Part shown: one piece after another, positions 1-11,343 of the stretch | Layout: the number at the start of each line of letters is the position of its first letter | How positions within the stretch are numbered: position 1 is the first letter of the stretch | Origin: Falciphora oryzae | Taxonomy: Eukaryota > Ascomycota > Sordariomycetes > Magnaporthales > Magnaporthaceae | Direction: 5' to 3' | DNA: 64,000 nucleotides | NCBI GenBank assembly: GCA_000733355.1 | Contig: JNVV01000004.1 | Span: forward strand, 339,923-403,922 | Translations under genes and position numbers: made by a program | The notes under the pieces: generated by a model | What the model was told of the DNA's origin: nothing | Databases searched by the model: none | The model's input: the letters and a program-made list of their open reading frames with translations, nothing else

Positions 1-805
1 ATTTTCTGGACTCTTTTCTTGCGGGAACATCCTGGGAGCCGAGCGAGCCGAACCAGCCTCTTAGGCTTTTCCCACCTCTTCTAAATGGGCAACCAGTCGT
101 GGGGTTCTGATAGGAAAAGATGGGCTCGTCGGTCTCGGGCGTTTTCCTACCGATCGTGAATCCTTGTGGTGTTCAACCCGGCCTCCTTTGATCATGTCGC
201 AACACAAGAAGCACTTGGATGCGGTCCTGACTGTGGCAAGCTTGGCGCTTCGGACGAGATAGCCCCTGGCTTCCAACGCCCTGACATGCATCCGCAAACG
301 TTCGAGTCAGCGCCATCAGATGAAGAACGAGACACGAAGAGTTTTCTTGCATTTGGGTGAGGCTAACGGGATAGATTACCAGCCTGAATCTCTCCGATCT
401 GGCCCCGAGATCACCATGCATGTCTTCCAAGCCTGTCATTGCGCTTGGTTCCATCACAGCTGCTCCTCTCATTTCTCCCGCTGCGGCGCTTTGACGCCCG
501 CACCTTGGAGCTCGCGGCCGACGGTTGACAGAAACCGTTCATCCCAAGTAGGCGAGCGCCGAAGAAAAAGGAAAAGGCAGCGAGAGGGGGGGCCACGTGC
601 AAGCAAGCTTTTCGTTTTCTTGTTGCTGACCATGTGCCTTCGAGACGGTCTCGAAGCCCTGCTCTTGCTCGCTCCCTTATGCCCACTCCACCCCTCCAAC
701 CCAGCAACCTCTGAACCAGCTACTCGGGCTGCTGTCACAACCCTACCCACACCGACGGTCGCTCATGGGGCGGCAGCCAGCGACCTCGCCACCCCCACTA
801 CTAGC
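1..805. other. Upstream intergenic region of the GH32 gene
   Basis: No convincing gene is visible. The reading frame of the downstream glycosidase stays open back to 320, but the extra N-terminal residues are low-complexity and non-conserved, and they lie upstream of a clear signal peptide. This stretch is therefore read as promoter and 5' leader. Two short matches to the degenerate CreA-type consensus (99-104, and reverse 793-798) are too weak to call as sites. Confidence 0.5.
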
Positions 806-2572
806 ATGCTGCCGCAATCTCTCCGAGCCCCGGCTACCCTGGCCATCATCGTCGCGGCGGCGGTAGCGTCGTCATCGTCATCAGTATCCGTAGGAGCGTG
901 GGCTCACCAACAACAGAAACATGCCAGCAATACCCCATTAGCCGCCCGGTCGCTAGGCGTCCCGGTAGCGGGGAACTACACAGGCGCGCTCCGGCCGCAG
1001 GTGCACTTCTCGGCACCGCAAAACTTCATGAACGACCCCAACGGCATGTTCCTAGACGTCCAGGGGCTCTGGCACGCCTACTACCAGTACAACCCGACGG
1101 GGCTGGCGGCGGGCAACCAGCACTGGGGCCACGCGACGAGCCGGGACCTGTACCACTGGGAGAACCAGCCGGTGGCGCTGTCGCCGCCGCGGGACCGAGT
1201 GTTCGTCTTCTCGGGCAGCGTCATCACGGACCCCAACAACACGTCGGGCTTCTTCCCGGACCGTGACAGCGGCGTGGTCGCCATGTTCACGCTGGCCGAG
1301 TACGCCGAGGACGGCACCCCCGGCCCGCAGACGCAGGCGCTGGCCTACTCGCTCGACGGCGGCTACTCGTTCCGGCACTACGACCGCAACCCGGTCATCG
1401 ACAGCGACAGCAGCCAGTTCCGCGACCCGAAGGTGATTTGGTTCCAGGACCGCTGGGTCATGGTGCTCGCGTACTCGCAGGAGTTCACCGTCGGCGTCTA
1501 CTCGAGCCCGGACCTGCGCCACTGGACGCACGAGTCCAACTTTTCGCGGCACGGCCTGCTGGGCGCGCAGTGGGAGTGCCCGAACCTGGTGCAGATGCAG
1601 GTGCGCGACGGCGCGGGCGGGAACCCGACGGGGCGGCAGGCCTGGGTGCTGGTGGTGTCGGTGCAGCCGGGCGCGCCGCAGGGAGGGTCGGCGACGCAGT
1701 ACTTCATCGGCGACTTCAACGGGACGCACTTTGAGCCGTGGGACGGCGCGACGCGCCTGGCCGACTTTGCGAAGGACAATTACGCCGCGCAGTACTTCTA
1801 CGGCCTGCCAGAGGGGTCGGACGCCGTCAACATGGGCTGGGCGTCCAACTGGCAGTACGCCGAGCGCGTGCCGACGGGCCAGCTGGAGGGCTGGCGCGGC
1901 GGCTTCACGCTGCCGCGCGTCAACTACCTAGTTAAGGCGCCGCGCATCGGCTGGGTCATGGTCAACGAGATCCACGGCGGACTGAGGCCGGTCCTGGGCG
2001 GGGGGAAGGACAACCAGCAGCCATCGACGCCTCCACCGCCACCGCTCGGCAACTGCAGCTTCGATGGTGGTGGGCCAGCAGGGGCGGGCGGACCGGGAGA
2101 CAAGCAGACGGCGGACCTCGGACAGTGGGCGTCCGGGCCGTACTACATCGACGCCAACGTGACGGGGCTGGACGCGTCGAGGCTGGGGCCGGACGCGCAC
2201 CTCAACTTCTCGCTGTCGTCGCCGTCGACGGGCGAGGCGCTGCGGTGGGGCATGGACTTTGGCGGCGACATGCCGTTCTGGATCGACCGTGCGGACGCGC
2301 GGGCGCTGTTTGAGGACGACGTCTTCTTCACGGACAAGTTCTCCATCGCCGACGTGTGGAACAGCACTCCCGGGGCGCCGGCGTGGCGGATGCAGGCGGT
2401 GGTGGACCGGAGCATCTTCGAGGTCTTTGTCGACGGTGGCATCCACGCGGGGACGGCGCTGATCTTCCCGGCGAGGCCATTGGCGGTGTTCGAAGTGAAG
2501 GTTGGGGGGCTCTCGCCGGACGCCAAGGTCAGCATCGCCGTGAACGGCTTGGAGAGTGTGTGGAAAAGCTAG
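806..2572 (+). CDS. Secreted glycoside hydrolase family 32 enzyme (invertase/exo-inulinase type)
   Basis: A single exon encodes 588 residues. It is predicted to hydrolyse terminal beta-fructofuranosides (sucrose, inulin or levan) outside the cell. The start at 806 is chosen because it opens a hydrophobic signal peptide (about residues 1-33); the frame stays open further upstream but looks non-coding. GH32 marks are seen in order: NFMNDPNG at 73-80 (nucleophile Asp77), RDPK at 206-209 (transition-state stabiliser) and ECP at 257-259 (acid/base Glu257), then MGWASNWQY and the C-terminal beta-sandwich. A Gly/Pro-rich loop of about 40 residues separates the two domains. Several NxT/NxS sequons fit a glycosylated secreted protein. 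The family is certain. Sequence alone does not separate invertase from inulinase or fructosyltransferase. Confidence 0.93.
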   Translation: MLPQSLRAPATLAIIVAAAVASSSSSVSVGAWAHQQQKHASNTPLAARSLGVPVAGNYTGALRPQVHFSAPQNFMNDPNGMFLDVQGLWHAYYQYNPTGLAAGNQHWGHATSRDLYHWENQPVALSPPRDRVFVFSGSVITDPNNTSGFFPDRDSGVVAMFTLAEYAEDGTPGPQTQALAYSLDGGYSFRHYDRNPVIDSDSSQFRDPKVIWFQDRWVMVLAYSQEFTVGVYSSPDLRHWTHESNFSRHGLLGAQWECPNLVQMQVRDGAGGNPTGRQAWVLVVSVQPGAPQGGSATQYFIGDFNGTHFEPWDGATRLADFAKDNYAAQYFYGLPEGSDAVNMGWASNWQYAERVPTGQLEGWRGGFTLPRVNYLVKAPRIGWVMVNEIHGGLRPVLGGGKDNQQPSTPPPPPLGNCSFDGGGPAGAGGPGDKQTADLGQWASGPYYIDANVTGLDASRLGPDAHLNFSLSSPSTGEALRWGMDFGGDMPFWIDRADARALFEDDVFFTDKFSIADVWNSTPGAPAWRMQAVVDRSIFEVFVDGGIHAGTALIFPARPLAVFEVKVGGLSPDAKVSIAVNGLESVWKS

Positions 2573-2857
2573 GCCCACGGGACTTTTTGATCTCAGAGAG
2601 GATGAAAGATAAAGACCGGAAGATGTATGTATGATATAGCTGAGAGTGTCATGTTTTGCAGTTTTGCATGGAGCGTGTGTATTTGTTCGCAGGTAGAAAA
2701 TTTTGGATTTCATGTTGGCTGCCCTGCGTCCCGCAGATAAAAAGAACGAGCGTCCATTTTACATGGCGAGGTCCCAGGTAGAATTAGAATGGTGCAGCCA
2801 AGGATCGTTGCGATACGCTGGTATACAGCAAAGAAAACAAAAAGTGTTCAAGTCAAC
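2573..2857. other. Spacer between GH32 gene and tRNA
   Basis: 3' flank of the hydrolase. No gene or repeat is apparent. Confidence 0.5.
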
Positions 2858-2944
2858 TGCCCCCACCCAGGATCGAACTAGGGACCTTCGGTTTGAATGA
2901 ATCGACGATACAAGACCGACGCGCTACCACTACGCCATAAGGGC
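2858..2944 (-). tRNA. tRNA-Thr (anticodon TGT) with intron
   Basis: Read on the minus strand, a complete cloverleaf can be drawn. The acceptor stem GCCCTTA pairs with TGGGGGC (two G-U pairs) and the discriminator base is A. The D arm is GCGT/GCGC. The anticodon stem TCGGT/ACCGA carries the loop CT-TGT-A. The T arm is CCTAG-TTCGATC-CTGGG. About 15 extra bases sit directly after the base 3' of the anticodon, which is the canonical position of nuclear tRNA introns. The mature length is 72 nt. Confidence 0.93.
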
Positions 2945-4588
2945 CAATCATTGACTGATGATGGCAGGGCTCCCACGGTCAAATTATGTACGGAGCGGGT
3001 CTCTCTCTGACACTTAGTTATGTAAGGATGGATACCCTTGTCCACAGTCGAGACGGCAGCTCTTCTCGGTTCACATGATGGGATCATGGGTTCATATTGA
3101 CAGAAACTGAACTCAACGCAATCTTTAACTGCCCCATGACGCTTGGTTGCCACCTTTCGCTTGGAATACGCTATACCTACATACTGGCTGAACCTTGGCT
3201 GGGGAGTGCAGTTTTTGCGCACGAGCCATCCATGCCGTTGAACAGCGGGTTCAGCGTGGATGCTGTCACGATGAGCCTACAAATTTCATCGCCTGCGCCC
3301 TCAAACAGTTTGGCCGTTTGGATTATCCACAAAGAAGCCGCACATCAATTCATGGGCTAGAATTTTGAGGCAAGTAGACGGCCTCCGGTCCGCATCCATC
3401 AGCATCCCGTCGAAGTGAGGGATATTTCCCTCTGGCAGCCAAAGCCACCCCTGCGCAGCTTGTGCTTAGATGATTGGCCCCGAGTCCCCAAACCATTGGA
3501 ACAGCGGGGAATGGCGTCTGAGCCTGGTCAGGGCGCAACGAGCCCAAGCTTCTAGAACGGGTGGGAGGGAGCTTGGGCCCCATCTGGTGCTCTGGGTGCT
3601 GGGCGTTTCTGTGGAGCACGCAACGCAGACAGCTTCCCCCAGCTTTTTGCCATGCCGGGAAGTTATCGTGGCAGCGCGCGACGCTGAAGTGACCGGCCCG
3701 TTTGGCTAATAGCGGGACAGGCGAGCGCGTGCTCGATCGGCTGCTGTAAGACGTGCATTAATGACGGCCTGGCGTGGTCTGGCCTGGCGGTTCCGTGCCG
3801 GCCAGCCAATGCGATTTGAGACTCGGGGAATCGAGGATGGGAGATTCCACAGACTGCGAGAATACTTAGTAGCGCGCTTTCCCGCGGGCAGCAACCCCTT
3901 GTAGGTTGGGAGTCAACATTACGTAGTAGACGTCCAGATTTCTCCTTCCCCGTCCGCGAGCATCCCCACCATTCATCGCTTGCGCCGCGCGAGCCCATCT
4001 CTCCACCAGACCGCAGCAGCTTCCCACCCTCTGCTGCTGATGTCGGCTGCTATCTTCCTGTGACCTCGCTCTGCATCTGCTGTGAGAGCCGAACGATTTC
4101 TCGCGCACCTGGATTTTCGTTCTCCAGCCGTAGGCGACAAGCACCCGGGATCGTCGCATTGTTTGTAAGTCGCGAACCTCCCCTGTCAGCACCTCCCGTT
4201 GTGCTTCAAGTTCTTTTTTGGGGAGCACCGATTACCCCGCCATCCTCCTTTCCGTTGTGCCGCCGCTGCCTCCGCGCCCTCGACGCCAACCTCGCCCAAA
4301 CACGGCATCCATTTTTGTCGCAGTTCTTGCCACCCCGTCGGTCCATTCTCGGCTCGGCTTAATATTGAATTGCTTGCATCTAACGAAGCCCGCGCAGCTA
4401 ATTCGAAGCTCTTCCCACAGCTCTTCGCTTGCTATTGCCGCGCCCCAGAGCTAGCTCGCCCCTCAGATATAGCTCTCTCCGCCCCGCGCCCCTAAGCCAT
4501 CGTCGGCGTCGGCGACAGAACCCCTTTCATTTCGACCAGTCCCCTCGCCTCGACCCCCTCGACCCTCCCCTCAAACGCCAGCGCCACA
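2945..4588. other. Intergenic region; 3' part is the TPS1 promoter and leader
   Basis: No supported gene. From about 3930 the plus strand becomes strongly pyrimidine-rich up to the TPS1 start, as is usual for fungal 5' leaders. CCCCT strings (the stress-response element core) occur at about 4540-4575, but within the leader they are not convincing as promoter elements. Confidence 0.5.
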
Positions 4589-6316
4589 ATGGGCAGCGTC
4601 GACGGAGACCAGACTGCGCTCGGAGGCCGGCTCCTGCTGATATCCAACCGCCTCCCCATCACCATCAAGCGCTCCGACGATGGCCAGTACAGCTTCTCCA
4701 TGTCCTCGGGTGGCCTCGTCACCGGCCTGAGCGGTCTGTCCAAAGCAACCAGCTTCCAGTGGTACGGCTGGCCCGGGCTCGAGGTTCCCGACGCCGAGGC
4801 CGGTCCGCTCGTCAAGCGGCTGAAGGACGAGTACGGCGCCCACCCCGTCTTTGTTGATGACGAGCTCGCCGACAGGCATTACAATGGATTCTCAAGTGCG
4901 TGTCGACTAGCCCACCCAAACCCCATTGCATGAGCCTGTCTGCGACTGACCATGTTCAAACTCTCCACGAGCAGACTCTATCCTGTGGCCGCTCTTCCAT
5001 TACCACCCTGGCGAGATCACCTTCGACGAGTCGGCTTGGGCTGCTTACAAGGAGGTGAACCGGCTGTTCGCTCAGACCGTCATCAAGGACGTCCAGGACG
5101 GTGACATGATCTGGGTTCACGACTACCACCTCATGCTGCTGCCCGAGATGCTCCGCGAGGAGATTGGCGACTCCAAGAAGGACGTCAAGATCGGCTTCTT
5201 CCTCCACACCCCCTTCCCCTCCTCCGAGATTTACCGCATTCTGCCCGTCCGCGAGGCCCTGCTCAGGGGCGTCCTTCACTGCGACTTGCTGGGCTTCCAC
5301 ACCTACGACTATGCCCGCCATTTCCTCAGCTCCTGCTCTCGCATCCTGTGAGTCGCCTTCTATCCCTTCAAACCTCCACATCTGCCTTTTTTTTCTCCCG
5401 GCGAAATCCGTATGACTAACCAAGAGACAGCTCGGCACCTACAACCCCCAACGGCGTCGAGTTCGCCGGCCGTTTTGTTACTGTTGGCGCATTCCCCATC
5501 GGCATCGACCCGGAAAAGTTCGTCGATGGCCTCAAGAAGCCCAAGGTCATGGAGCGTATCGCGGCACTGACGCGCAAGTTCGAGGGTGTCAAGCTGATTG
5601 TCGGCGTCGACCGGCTTGACTACATCAAGGGCGTGCCGCAGAAGCTGCACGCGCTCGAGGTGTTCTTGACAGAGCACCCGGAGTGGATCGGCAAGATCGT
5701 GCTGGTCCAGGTGGCCGTGCCCAGCCGGCAAGATGTGGAGGAATACCAGAACCTGCGCGCCGTCGTCAACGAGCTGGTGGGGCGCATCAACGGCAAGTTC
5801 GGCACCATCGAGTTCATGCCCATCCACTTTTTGCACCAGTCGGTCAGCTTTGACGAACTGGCAGCCCTGTACGCCGTCTCGGACGTGTGCCTGGTCAGCT
5901 CGACGCGTGACGGCATGAACCTGGTCAGCTACGAGTACATCGCCACGCAGCGCGACCGCCATGGCGTCATGATCCTGTCCGAGTTCACAGGCGCGGCGCA
6001 GAGCCTGAGCGGCTCGCTCATCGTCAACCCCTGGAACACGGAAGAGCTGGCCAACGCGATCCACGACGCCGTCACCATGGGCCCCGAGCAGCGCGAGGTC
6101 AACTACAAGAAGCTCGAGCGCTACGTCTTCAAGTACACGAGCGCCTGGTGGGGCCAGAGCTTCGTCACGGAGCTCAACCGGATCGCCGATGTCGAGGTTG
6201 AGTCCAAGGCAAAGCTCGCCCTGCGCAGCGCTACCGACGCCGTCACGAGCGGGGCCCAAAAAGCTGCCGATGCCGTTTCTGGCGCCGTCTCGAGCGCTGT
6301 TGGTGGGAGCAGCTGA
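4589..6316 (+). CDS. tps1: Alpha,alpha-trehalose-phosphate synthase (UDP-forming)
   Basis: Makes trehalose-6-phosphate from UDP-glucose and glucose-6-phosphate, the first step of trehalose synthesis in the cytosol. Exons 4589-4895, 4975-5347 and 5431-6316 join in phase to 521 residues, the usual length for fungal Tps1. Family GT20 motifs are intact: ISNRLPITIKR at the N-terminus, SGGLVTGLSGL, YGWPGLEV, FHYHPGEI, WVHDYHLMLLP, FFLHTPFPSSEI, VGVDRLDYIKG and STRDGMNLVSYEY. The introns are 79 and 83 nt with CTGAC/CTAAC branch sites. No phosphatase (TPP) domain follows, so this is the synthase-only subunit. The C-terminal 40 residues are Ala/Ser-rich and variable in the family. Confidence 0.97.
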
Positions 6317-8107
6317 GTGGAGAGGGGCAACAATATTAAAAAAGGGGAAAGCGCCAAGAGTAAGAGTGGCGGCAACAGAACGCAGTGGACGAAGAATTAT
6401 GACCGGCTTTCCTTCTTGCTTTTCTGCCTTGCTAGATAGACTTGCCGCCTCCTTTTGTTACTTTCTTAATTTCCTCGGGAGGGCAGGAAGGCAAGACGTG
6501 CGGATCCACGGGCCTCACTCTCGACGTCTGCCCGACGCACCAAACGCAGATTGTCGATGCCTACGCCCAATTTCCTTTGTTTCCTTAACTCTTGGCTTCA
6601 GCGTTGAGACGCCTGCACATTTGCCACCGCGACGTCACTTTGTATTTATTTTTCATTTTACGGTAGTATCTAGGCGTTGGTTTCACAATAGTATAATCAC
6701 ATTACTGGGACTAGGACGAGCCCTTGGTCACCGGGCTCTGGGTGTATCGCCATGTATGCTAACACTGCTCAAAGAGAGTTGGGATCTCGAGAGAGGCAGC
6801 CCAAGGAGACGACTGACACACGACCCAGGTGGAGTTTTCTTTCTCGATCTGAGTCACATGAGGGCCACTAGGCGCAAGAGCGCCTGGCCCTGGCCGAGGC
6901 AGTGTTCATGGAAGGCCACCCACCCACCATTCGGGCTCGAATACCTTGCATGTTGGTTGTCGGCTAGAACACCTCGTGCCTGGTTTCAGCATGTTCCCCA
7001 GTCTTGCTGGTACAGCGCAAGACCCGGCAGCCCCGAGACGTGGGGTATTGGTCGTTTCAAACAGGGGGCATCGCCTCGGTCTGGGGGACCTCGTGGGCGG
7101 CCACAGCCGCCTGCAGAATTCCGCAGCACATCATCTCGATAGACAGCGGCAAGAAATTCCCCCACGAGGGCGAGGGAAAGTCCAAGCTTTCGTAATAGAA
7201 TCCCATTCCTGTCGATTCGCAGGCTTCTCGAAGAACCCTCCTGGGGCCTGCAGGCGGTCGACCATTGGTTACCGACTGTGTGGATTCGAGTGCTGAAGCG
7301 CGAGCCAGCACGGGGATCGCCGCTAGCACCAGTCAATCGCCCAACATCCACATCGACACCTGTGACTGCCCAAGAAAACAAAACACATGAACGCCCCCAA
7401 ATGTGATGATTTCTTCGAGATGGCACTTTCGGTCGCGCCGTCGTCTATTCGGATGTGCGATTTCCCACAAGTTCTCAGGGTTGACCCGGACTGCAGCACA
7501 TGTACGCGCTCGTGCTTTCGACCTTTTCGCCCGGCCGCTGATTCTGGCCGCTCTGGGAGGGAGACGACGGCCGCAGCCAAGACCGAGATGGCTGAGCACT
7601 GGGGAATTTTGGAGTTCGTGACCTTTTCGGGCCAACGGTGAGGTCTGCAAACACGCCAAGCAGAGGGATCCAGTCCGCTATTGATGGCATATAAGTGCGT
7701 GTCGTTGCCCTTGCCATCCTCGAATGTGGATTTGGCCGACACACGCATTTACACACGCGCGTCCACACAATCACTCGCTTACATACCACCCTACACAAAA
7801 ACAAACCAACAGCACGCATCCCAACATCGTCAAGCAAAACTACTTACAAGGAGCGTCGAGTATCGCCACGGAATCTCGGATACTCGTCGCCGTCACTCGC
7901 CATCCCGGCCGGGGGGCAAGTCAAGTCTTGGGCTCTGTCGAGGGGTTCCGGACAAGCAACCCCAACAACCACACACGAATTCCCAACACCCCAAGCAAGA
8001 CACGACCTTGACTATCACCCCGAAATCCTTTATCGTTAACGCAGCGCACACAACTACCTACAGCCTTCACACCAAACCCCCGAAGCATCAACTTGATACT
8101 CTCCGAC
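6317..8107. other. Long intergenic region
   Basis: Nothing recognisable as a gene on either strand. Long open frames here (for example 6189-7142 on plus) have no codon bias or motif. The last 350 bases are rich in CA/CAA strings and probably form the 5' leader of the next gene. Confidence 0.45.
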
Positions 8108-9057
8108 ATGATCCAATGCCCATTCTGCGGATTCGACTACCCTGCCAGCCAGTCAGGCTGCCCCTGGGACACCATCGCCCCAAGCTGGGGCAGATCCACA
8201 ACAAGTAAGCCCCACCTAAGATACGCCCCATGACTTCTTCAAGCCCGCGCAGGCTGACAAGACTCTCCCCAGACAATCGAGGCTGGGGACCCAGCTGGGA
8301 AGACACCTGGGGACGTGGCTACGAGGAGGCCTTCCACAGAGCCGCTGCGTGGGTCTACGACCTGGTCGACGAAGACTTGGATGTGGAGATATACGATTTA
8401 GTTGACGAGGGGATGGATGGGGAAGTCTACGAAGCACCCGAAGAGGAAGACAGCGGCGGTTCTCGGATCTACGAGCTGCCCAGAGAGGGAGACATCGAGG
8501 AGCCCCGGATCTACGAACTGCCTGGCGACGAGGTCGAGGACACTGGCATCTCTAGGGCCTGCGAGGATACTGGGGGACCTGAGGCCCGCGAGCTGCCTGG
8601 CGAGGAAGATACCGGAAATCCTCGGGCCGATACAGTCTTGGATCACAAAGACAATGACAGCCCCCAGGTCTACGATCTGGATGACAGCAACGAGGCCGGG
8701 GAGCCCCAGGCTTCCGAGCCGGCTGCCAAGATAGACAGCGAAGGCCCTCGGGCTTGCCAGATAACCGATGAACAAGACACTTGGGATCGAGGCCAGTGTG
8801 TCCGCCAACCGGCCCCTGAGAGAGACATTGCGCGGGGCTGTCCTTCTAAAGGAGTGTACCGGCGCTCTTCAAGACCTCAGATGAAGGTTTTCAGGAGTGG
8901 TGGATGTCAGGAACCATTCCTCTGGGAGACCCGGGGCTTGGGAGACGTCGAGGACTGGTCGTGGATTTCAGGGGCTGTCGACGTGGGAGGATCAAGCCCA
9001 GGGCCTAATGATGAGGTGACCTTGGTCTTCAGCGTGGCCTTATCCTTGAGGAGCTAA
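8108..9057 (+). CDS. Unrecognised acidic tandem-repeat protein with a Cys-rich N-terminus
   Basis: Not recognised. Two exons, 8108-8204 and 8273-9057, are joined by a 68-nt intron (donor GTAAGC, branch CTGAC, acceptor CCCAG) and give 293 residues. The short first exon encodes CPFCGFDYP followed by a third Cys and a GCPWD turn, resembling half of a zinc ribbon. Exon 2 begins with a Trp/Gly-rich segment (about 34-60). About 11 imperfect acidic repeats of 12-16 residues follow (about 60-205). The best copies read YDLVDE, YDLVDE, YELP and YELP, ending in acidic-Gly-Pro. The last 90 residues are not repetitive and carry no known motif. There is no signal peptide or membrane segment. A scaffold or binding role would be speculation. 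The intron-exon fit and repeat periodicity argue for a real gene. Confidence 0.6.
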
Positions 9058-9770
9058 ACTCTCCGCTACCTGGGGACGTGTTCATGTCAAGGAATAAGGG
9101 CTCTTATAGAAGTGTAAGATGGGGAAAAGGGCGACTTTTCGGGGTTTTGTATCGGGGACTTTCGGATTACATTTTTTCCCCATAGATCTTCATAGATTGC
9201 TTTAGAACAGACCCAGATGGCTGCGTTGGCGCGATCCAGCTTTAACACTGACGTTTTGGCGAGGGAGTAAACGGAAATGTCGAGCTTCGGTACTCGCTTG
9301 TCACCAGTTGTCTACGCAGGAACATGTTCACATATCTAAGGGTGGAGGGGTGAAGTGATTGCGGTTTAGAGTATCACGGGTCGAGCCTCGATTTTCCGGA
9401 ATATGGCGAACGTTATTGTAAACTTTGTTCATGAGGTAATAGGAAATGCTAAGATGGAATTCATTTTGTGTTGCCTTGTCCGTAAAACGTCAACCTGTGA
9501 GAAAAGCCCCGAGATAGAGCCGGCCCTCGGGTAATTAGATAAGCAATTTGGAAAACCCTTTGGCTGAAAAGAGAAACCCATCCACCCATTCGACAAGTGA
9601 CGGCGGAACGCCAAGAGCGATCCCTCCCGCGGCGTCCAATGAGCCAGCGCCCTTTGCATGCTCCTATTGGTTGGTGGACGGCCAGGCGGACAGTCCGGGT
9701 TGCCTAACCTAGAACATGCATCTTTCGGGCGGTAGTGCCTGCACCGGTCGTGACAGCATGACGTGAGTGG
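9058..9770. other. Intergenic region between convergent genes
   Basis: Lies between two tail-to-tail genes. GC content is somewhat lower than in coding DNA. No repeat, RNA gene or supported reading frame is seen. Confidence 0.5.
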
Positions 9771-10561
9771 TCAATTATTGTAGATCCCCGCATCACGTTC
9801 GAACTGAGCGAAGCGCTCCTCGTGCTCAGCCCGCATCGTGGCAATGTCATCCTTTATGCTGGCGATGGCAAACTTCATGCTGGACATGTTGCGACGGATG
9901 TCCTGAAGAAGTTTCAACATCAAGACATCCCTATAAGGCATGTGATATTAATTAATTATCCCGTCCCGTCCTCCTTTCTCCTTCCTTTTTATTTTTATTT
10001 TTATTATGTAAGTCGACATACCTCTGAGACGCTTGTGTACTTGCGTCCTCGCTTTGCTGGTATGACTGTCTGCGACTCCGCTGGTTGAAAGCTGCTGGTG
10101 GCTGCTACCAATTGATAATGGTTAGGTCAATTGAGACATTATCGTGGTGGGCAAATGCAATAGTGCGGGTAACATCGTGCCTGAAAGTCCGCGGGTTGAA
10201 ATCCGCTCAGTTGCACGGTTGGGTGCGACTGCGAAGGCTGGAAAGCAGATAGATTCGAATGGGTTGGGTGGTAAGGCTGTTGATGCAACTGATGGTTCGG
10301 ATGGTGGTCCTGGAAGTCTGACATAAGCTGTCCTTGATCGGAATGCAGCTGCTGGAGTTGGTGGGTCTGGCCTCCCATAGGAATTATGAAAGGAACGTCA
10401 TCTTGGGTGACATCTTGGGCGACGGAGAGTTGCGGTCCCTGGTACAAAGCATGCGGGATCGGAGATAATTCTAGCTGCGGGAAAGGGGAAGCAGGCGGCA
10501 GTTGGGTGGGGGAGCCCTGGGTCTCGGCGGTCCCGAGCGATACGGGAGCCTGTGCGTCCAT
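9771..10561 (-). CDS. Unrecognised Gln/Pro-rich small protein with C-terminal coiled coil
   Basis: Not recognised. A three-exon model on the minus strand, 10561-10217, 10104-10022 and 9930-9771, keeps frame and gives 195 residues. The second intron (91 nt) has a good donor GTATGT and acceptor TATAG. The first intron is less certain: its donor GTGCAA is weak, though a CTAAC branch and a TAG acceptor are present. Residues 1-140 are rich in Gln, Pro, His and Ser. The last exon encodes a charged, helical segment (DIRRNMSSM...AEHEERFAQFERD) that looks like a short coiled coil. Composition suggests a regulatory or low-complexity nuclear protein, but no domain supports a function. Confidence 0.5.
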
Positions 10562-11343
10562 GGCAAGTTACCTATCGACGGTGTTGCCACTGGTTTGTGG
10601 TCTGCTGTTCCCATTATCAGAGGGTGGAAGGTGAAGTGGGCTGGCCGATTTTAAAACTGTTTGGCACGCCGGTATTGCGAACCATTGCGAACCTGCTTTG
10701 AGGCAACCAGCCCACAATGTACCAATGTACCCAAACGGTTTCTTTCACCCTGTTGTTTGTCCGCTCTTCCACTCCCCTCCCCTGTTTGTCCGCTCTTCCA
10801 CCCCCCCTAAAACGTTCCGCATCTCTATGGACACACACGTTCATTCTACTGTTAGTATGGGTCTGAGACAGTGGCTCAACCCTCGTCCGCCCTGTGCAGC
10901 AAGCGGGAGGGTGTTCGATGGGCCGGGGGGGATTGAGGTCACGCAGCAGTCGGCTAGCAAGGTTTGTCAGCTGTGCTCTTCTTGGGTGAAAGGAAGATTC
11001 CGCAGTACGACCAGGTACCACCACGCACCGCCACCGATCTCTCCTTTATGTACTGCATTTATGGAGTTCGTTCGGAAGTTGGAATTCCCATTGCTAACCT
11101 CCATATCACATGGCTTAAACTTCCAGCGACAGACTTGACAACACACATAGTCCGCAGAGATGTAGGTCAAGGAGAAAGTAAAGGTTCGATACACAAAGGA
11201 CGACGACCACCGAAAAGCTGCAGTATTAAGCAAGATTTCGCTACAACTGAAAAGACATGCCCAATCTCGAACCCTTGCCATGATAGCCTAACTCCAACCC
11301 ATCACCATAATACCCCATCCTGTTCCATTTCCCTTGCACTCAT
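10562..11343. other. Intergenic region
   Basis: Lies between the Gln-rich gene's promoter and the 3' end of VID27. It contains one short tandem duplication (listed separately). No supported gene. Confidence 0.5.
10754..10811. repeat. 29-bp imperfect tandem duplication
   Basis: TGTTTGTCCGCTCTTCCAC occurs at 10754-10772 and again at 10783-10801. Each copy is followed by a C-rich stretch, giving two 29-bp units. It lies upstream of the Gln-rich gene. Confidence 0.7.

Noticed and set aside
99..104. CreA-like site upstream of the GH32 gene
   Set aside because: A single 6-base degenerate match, far from the start; expected by chance at this GC content.
1052..1729. 225-residue minus-strand frame inside the GH32 gene
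   Set aside because: Antisense shadow of a GC-rich coding region with typical Arg/Val-rich composition.
6189..7142. 317-residue open frame after tps1
   Set aside because: Overlaps the end of tps1 in another frame, with no domain or codon bias.
7681..8208. 175-residue open frame with Thr/His/Gln-rich sequence
   Set aside because: Produced by CA-rich leader DNA; it runs into the real start of the acidic-repeat gene in another frame.
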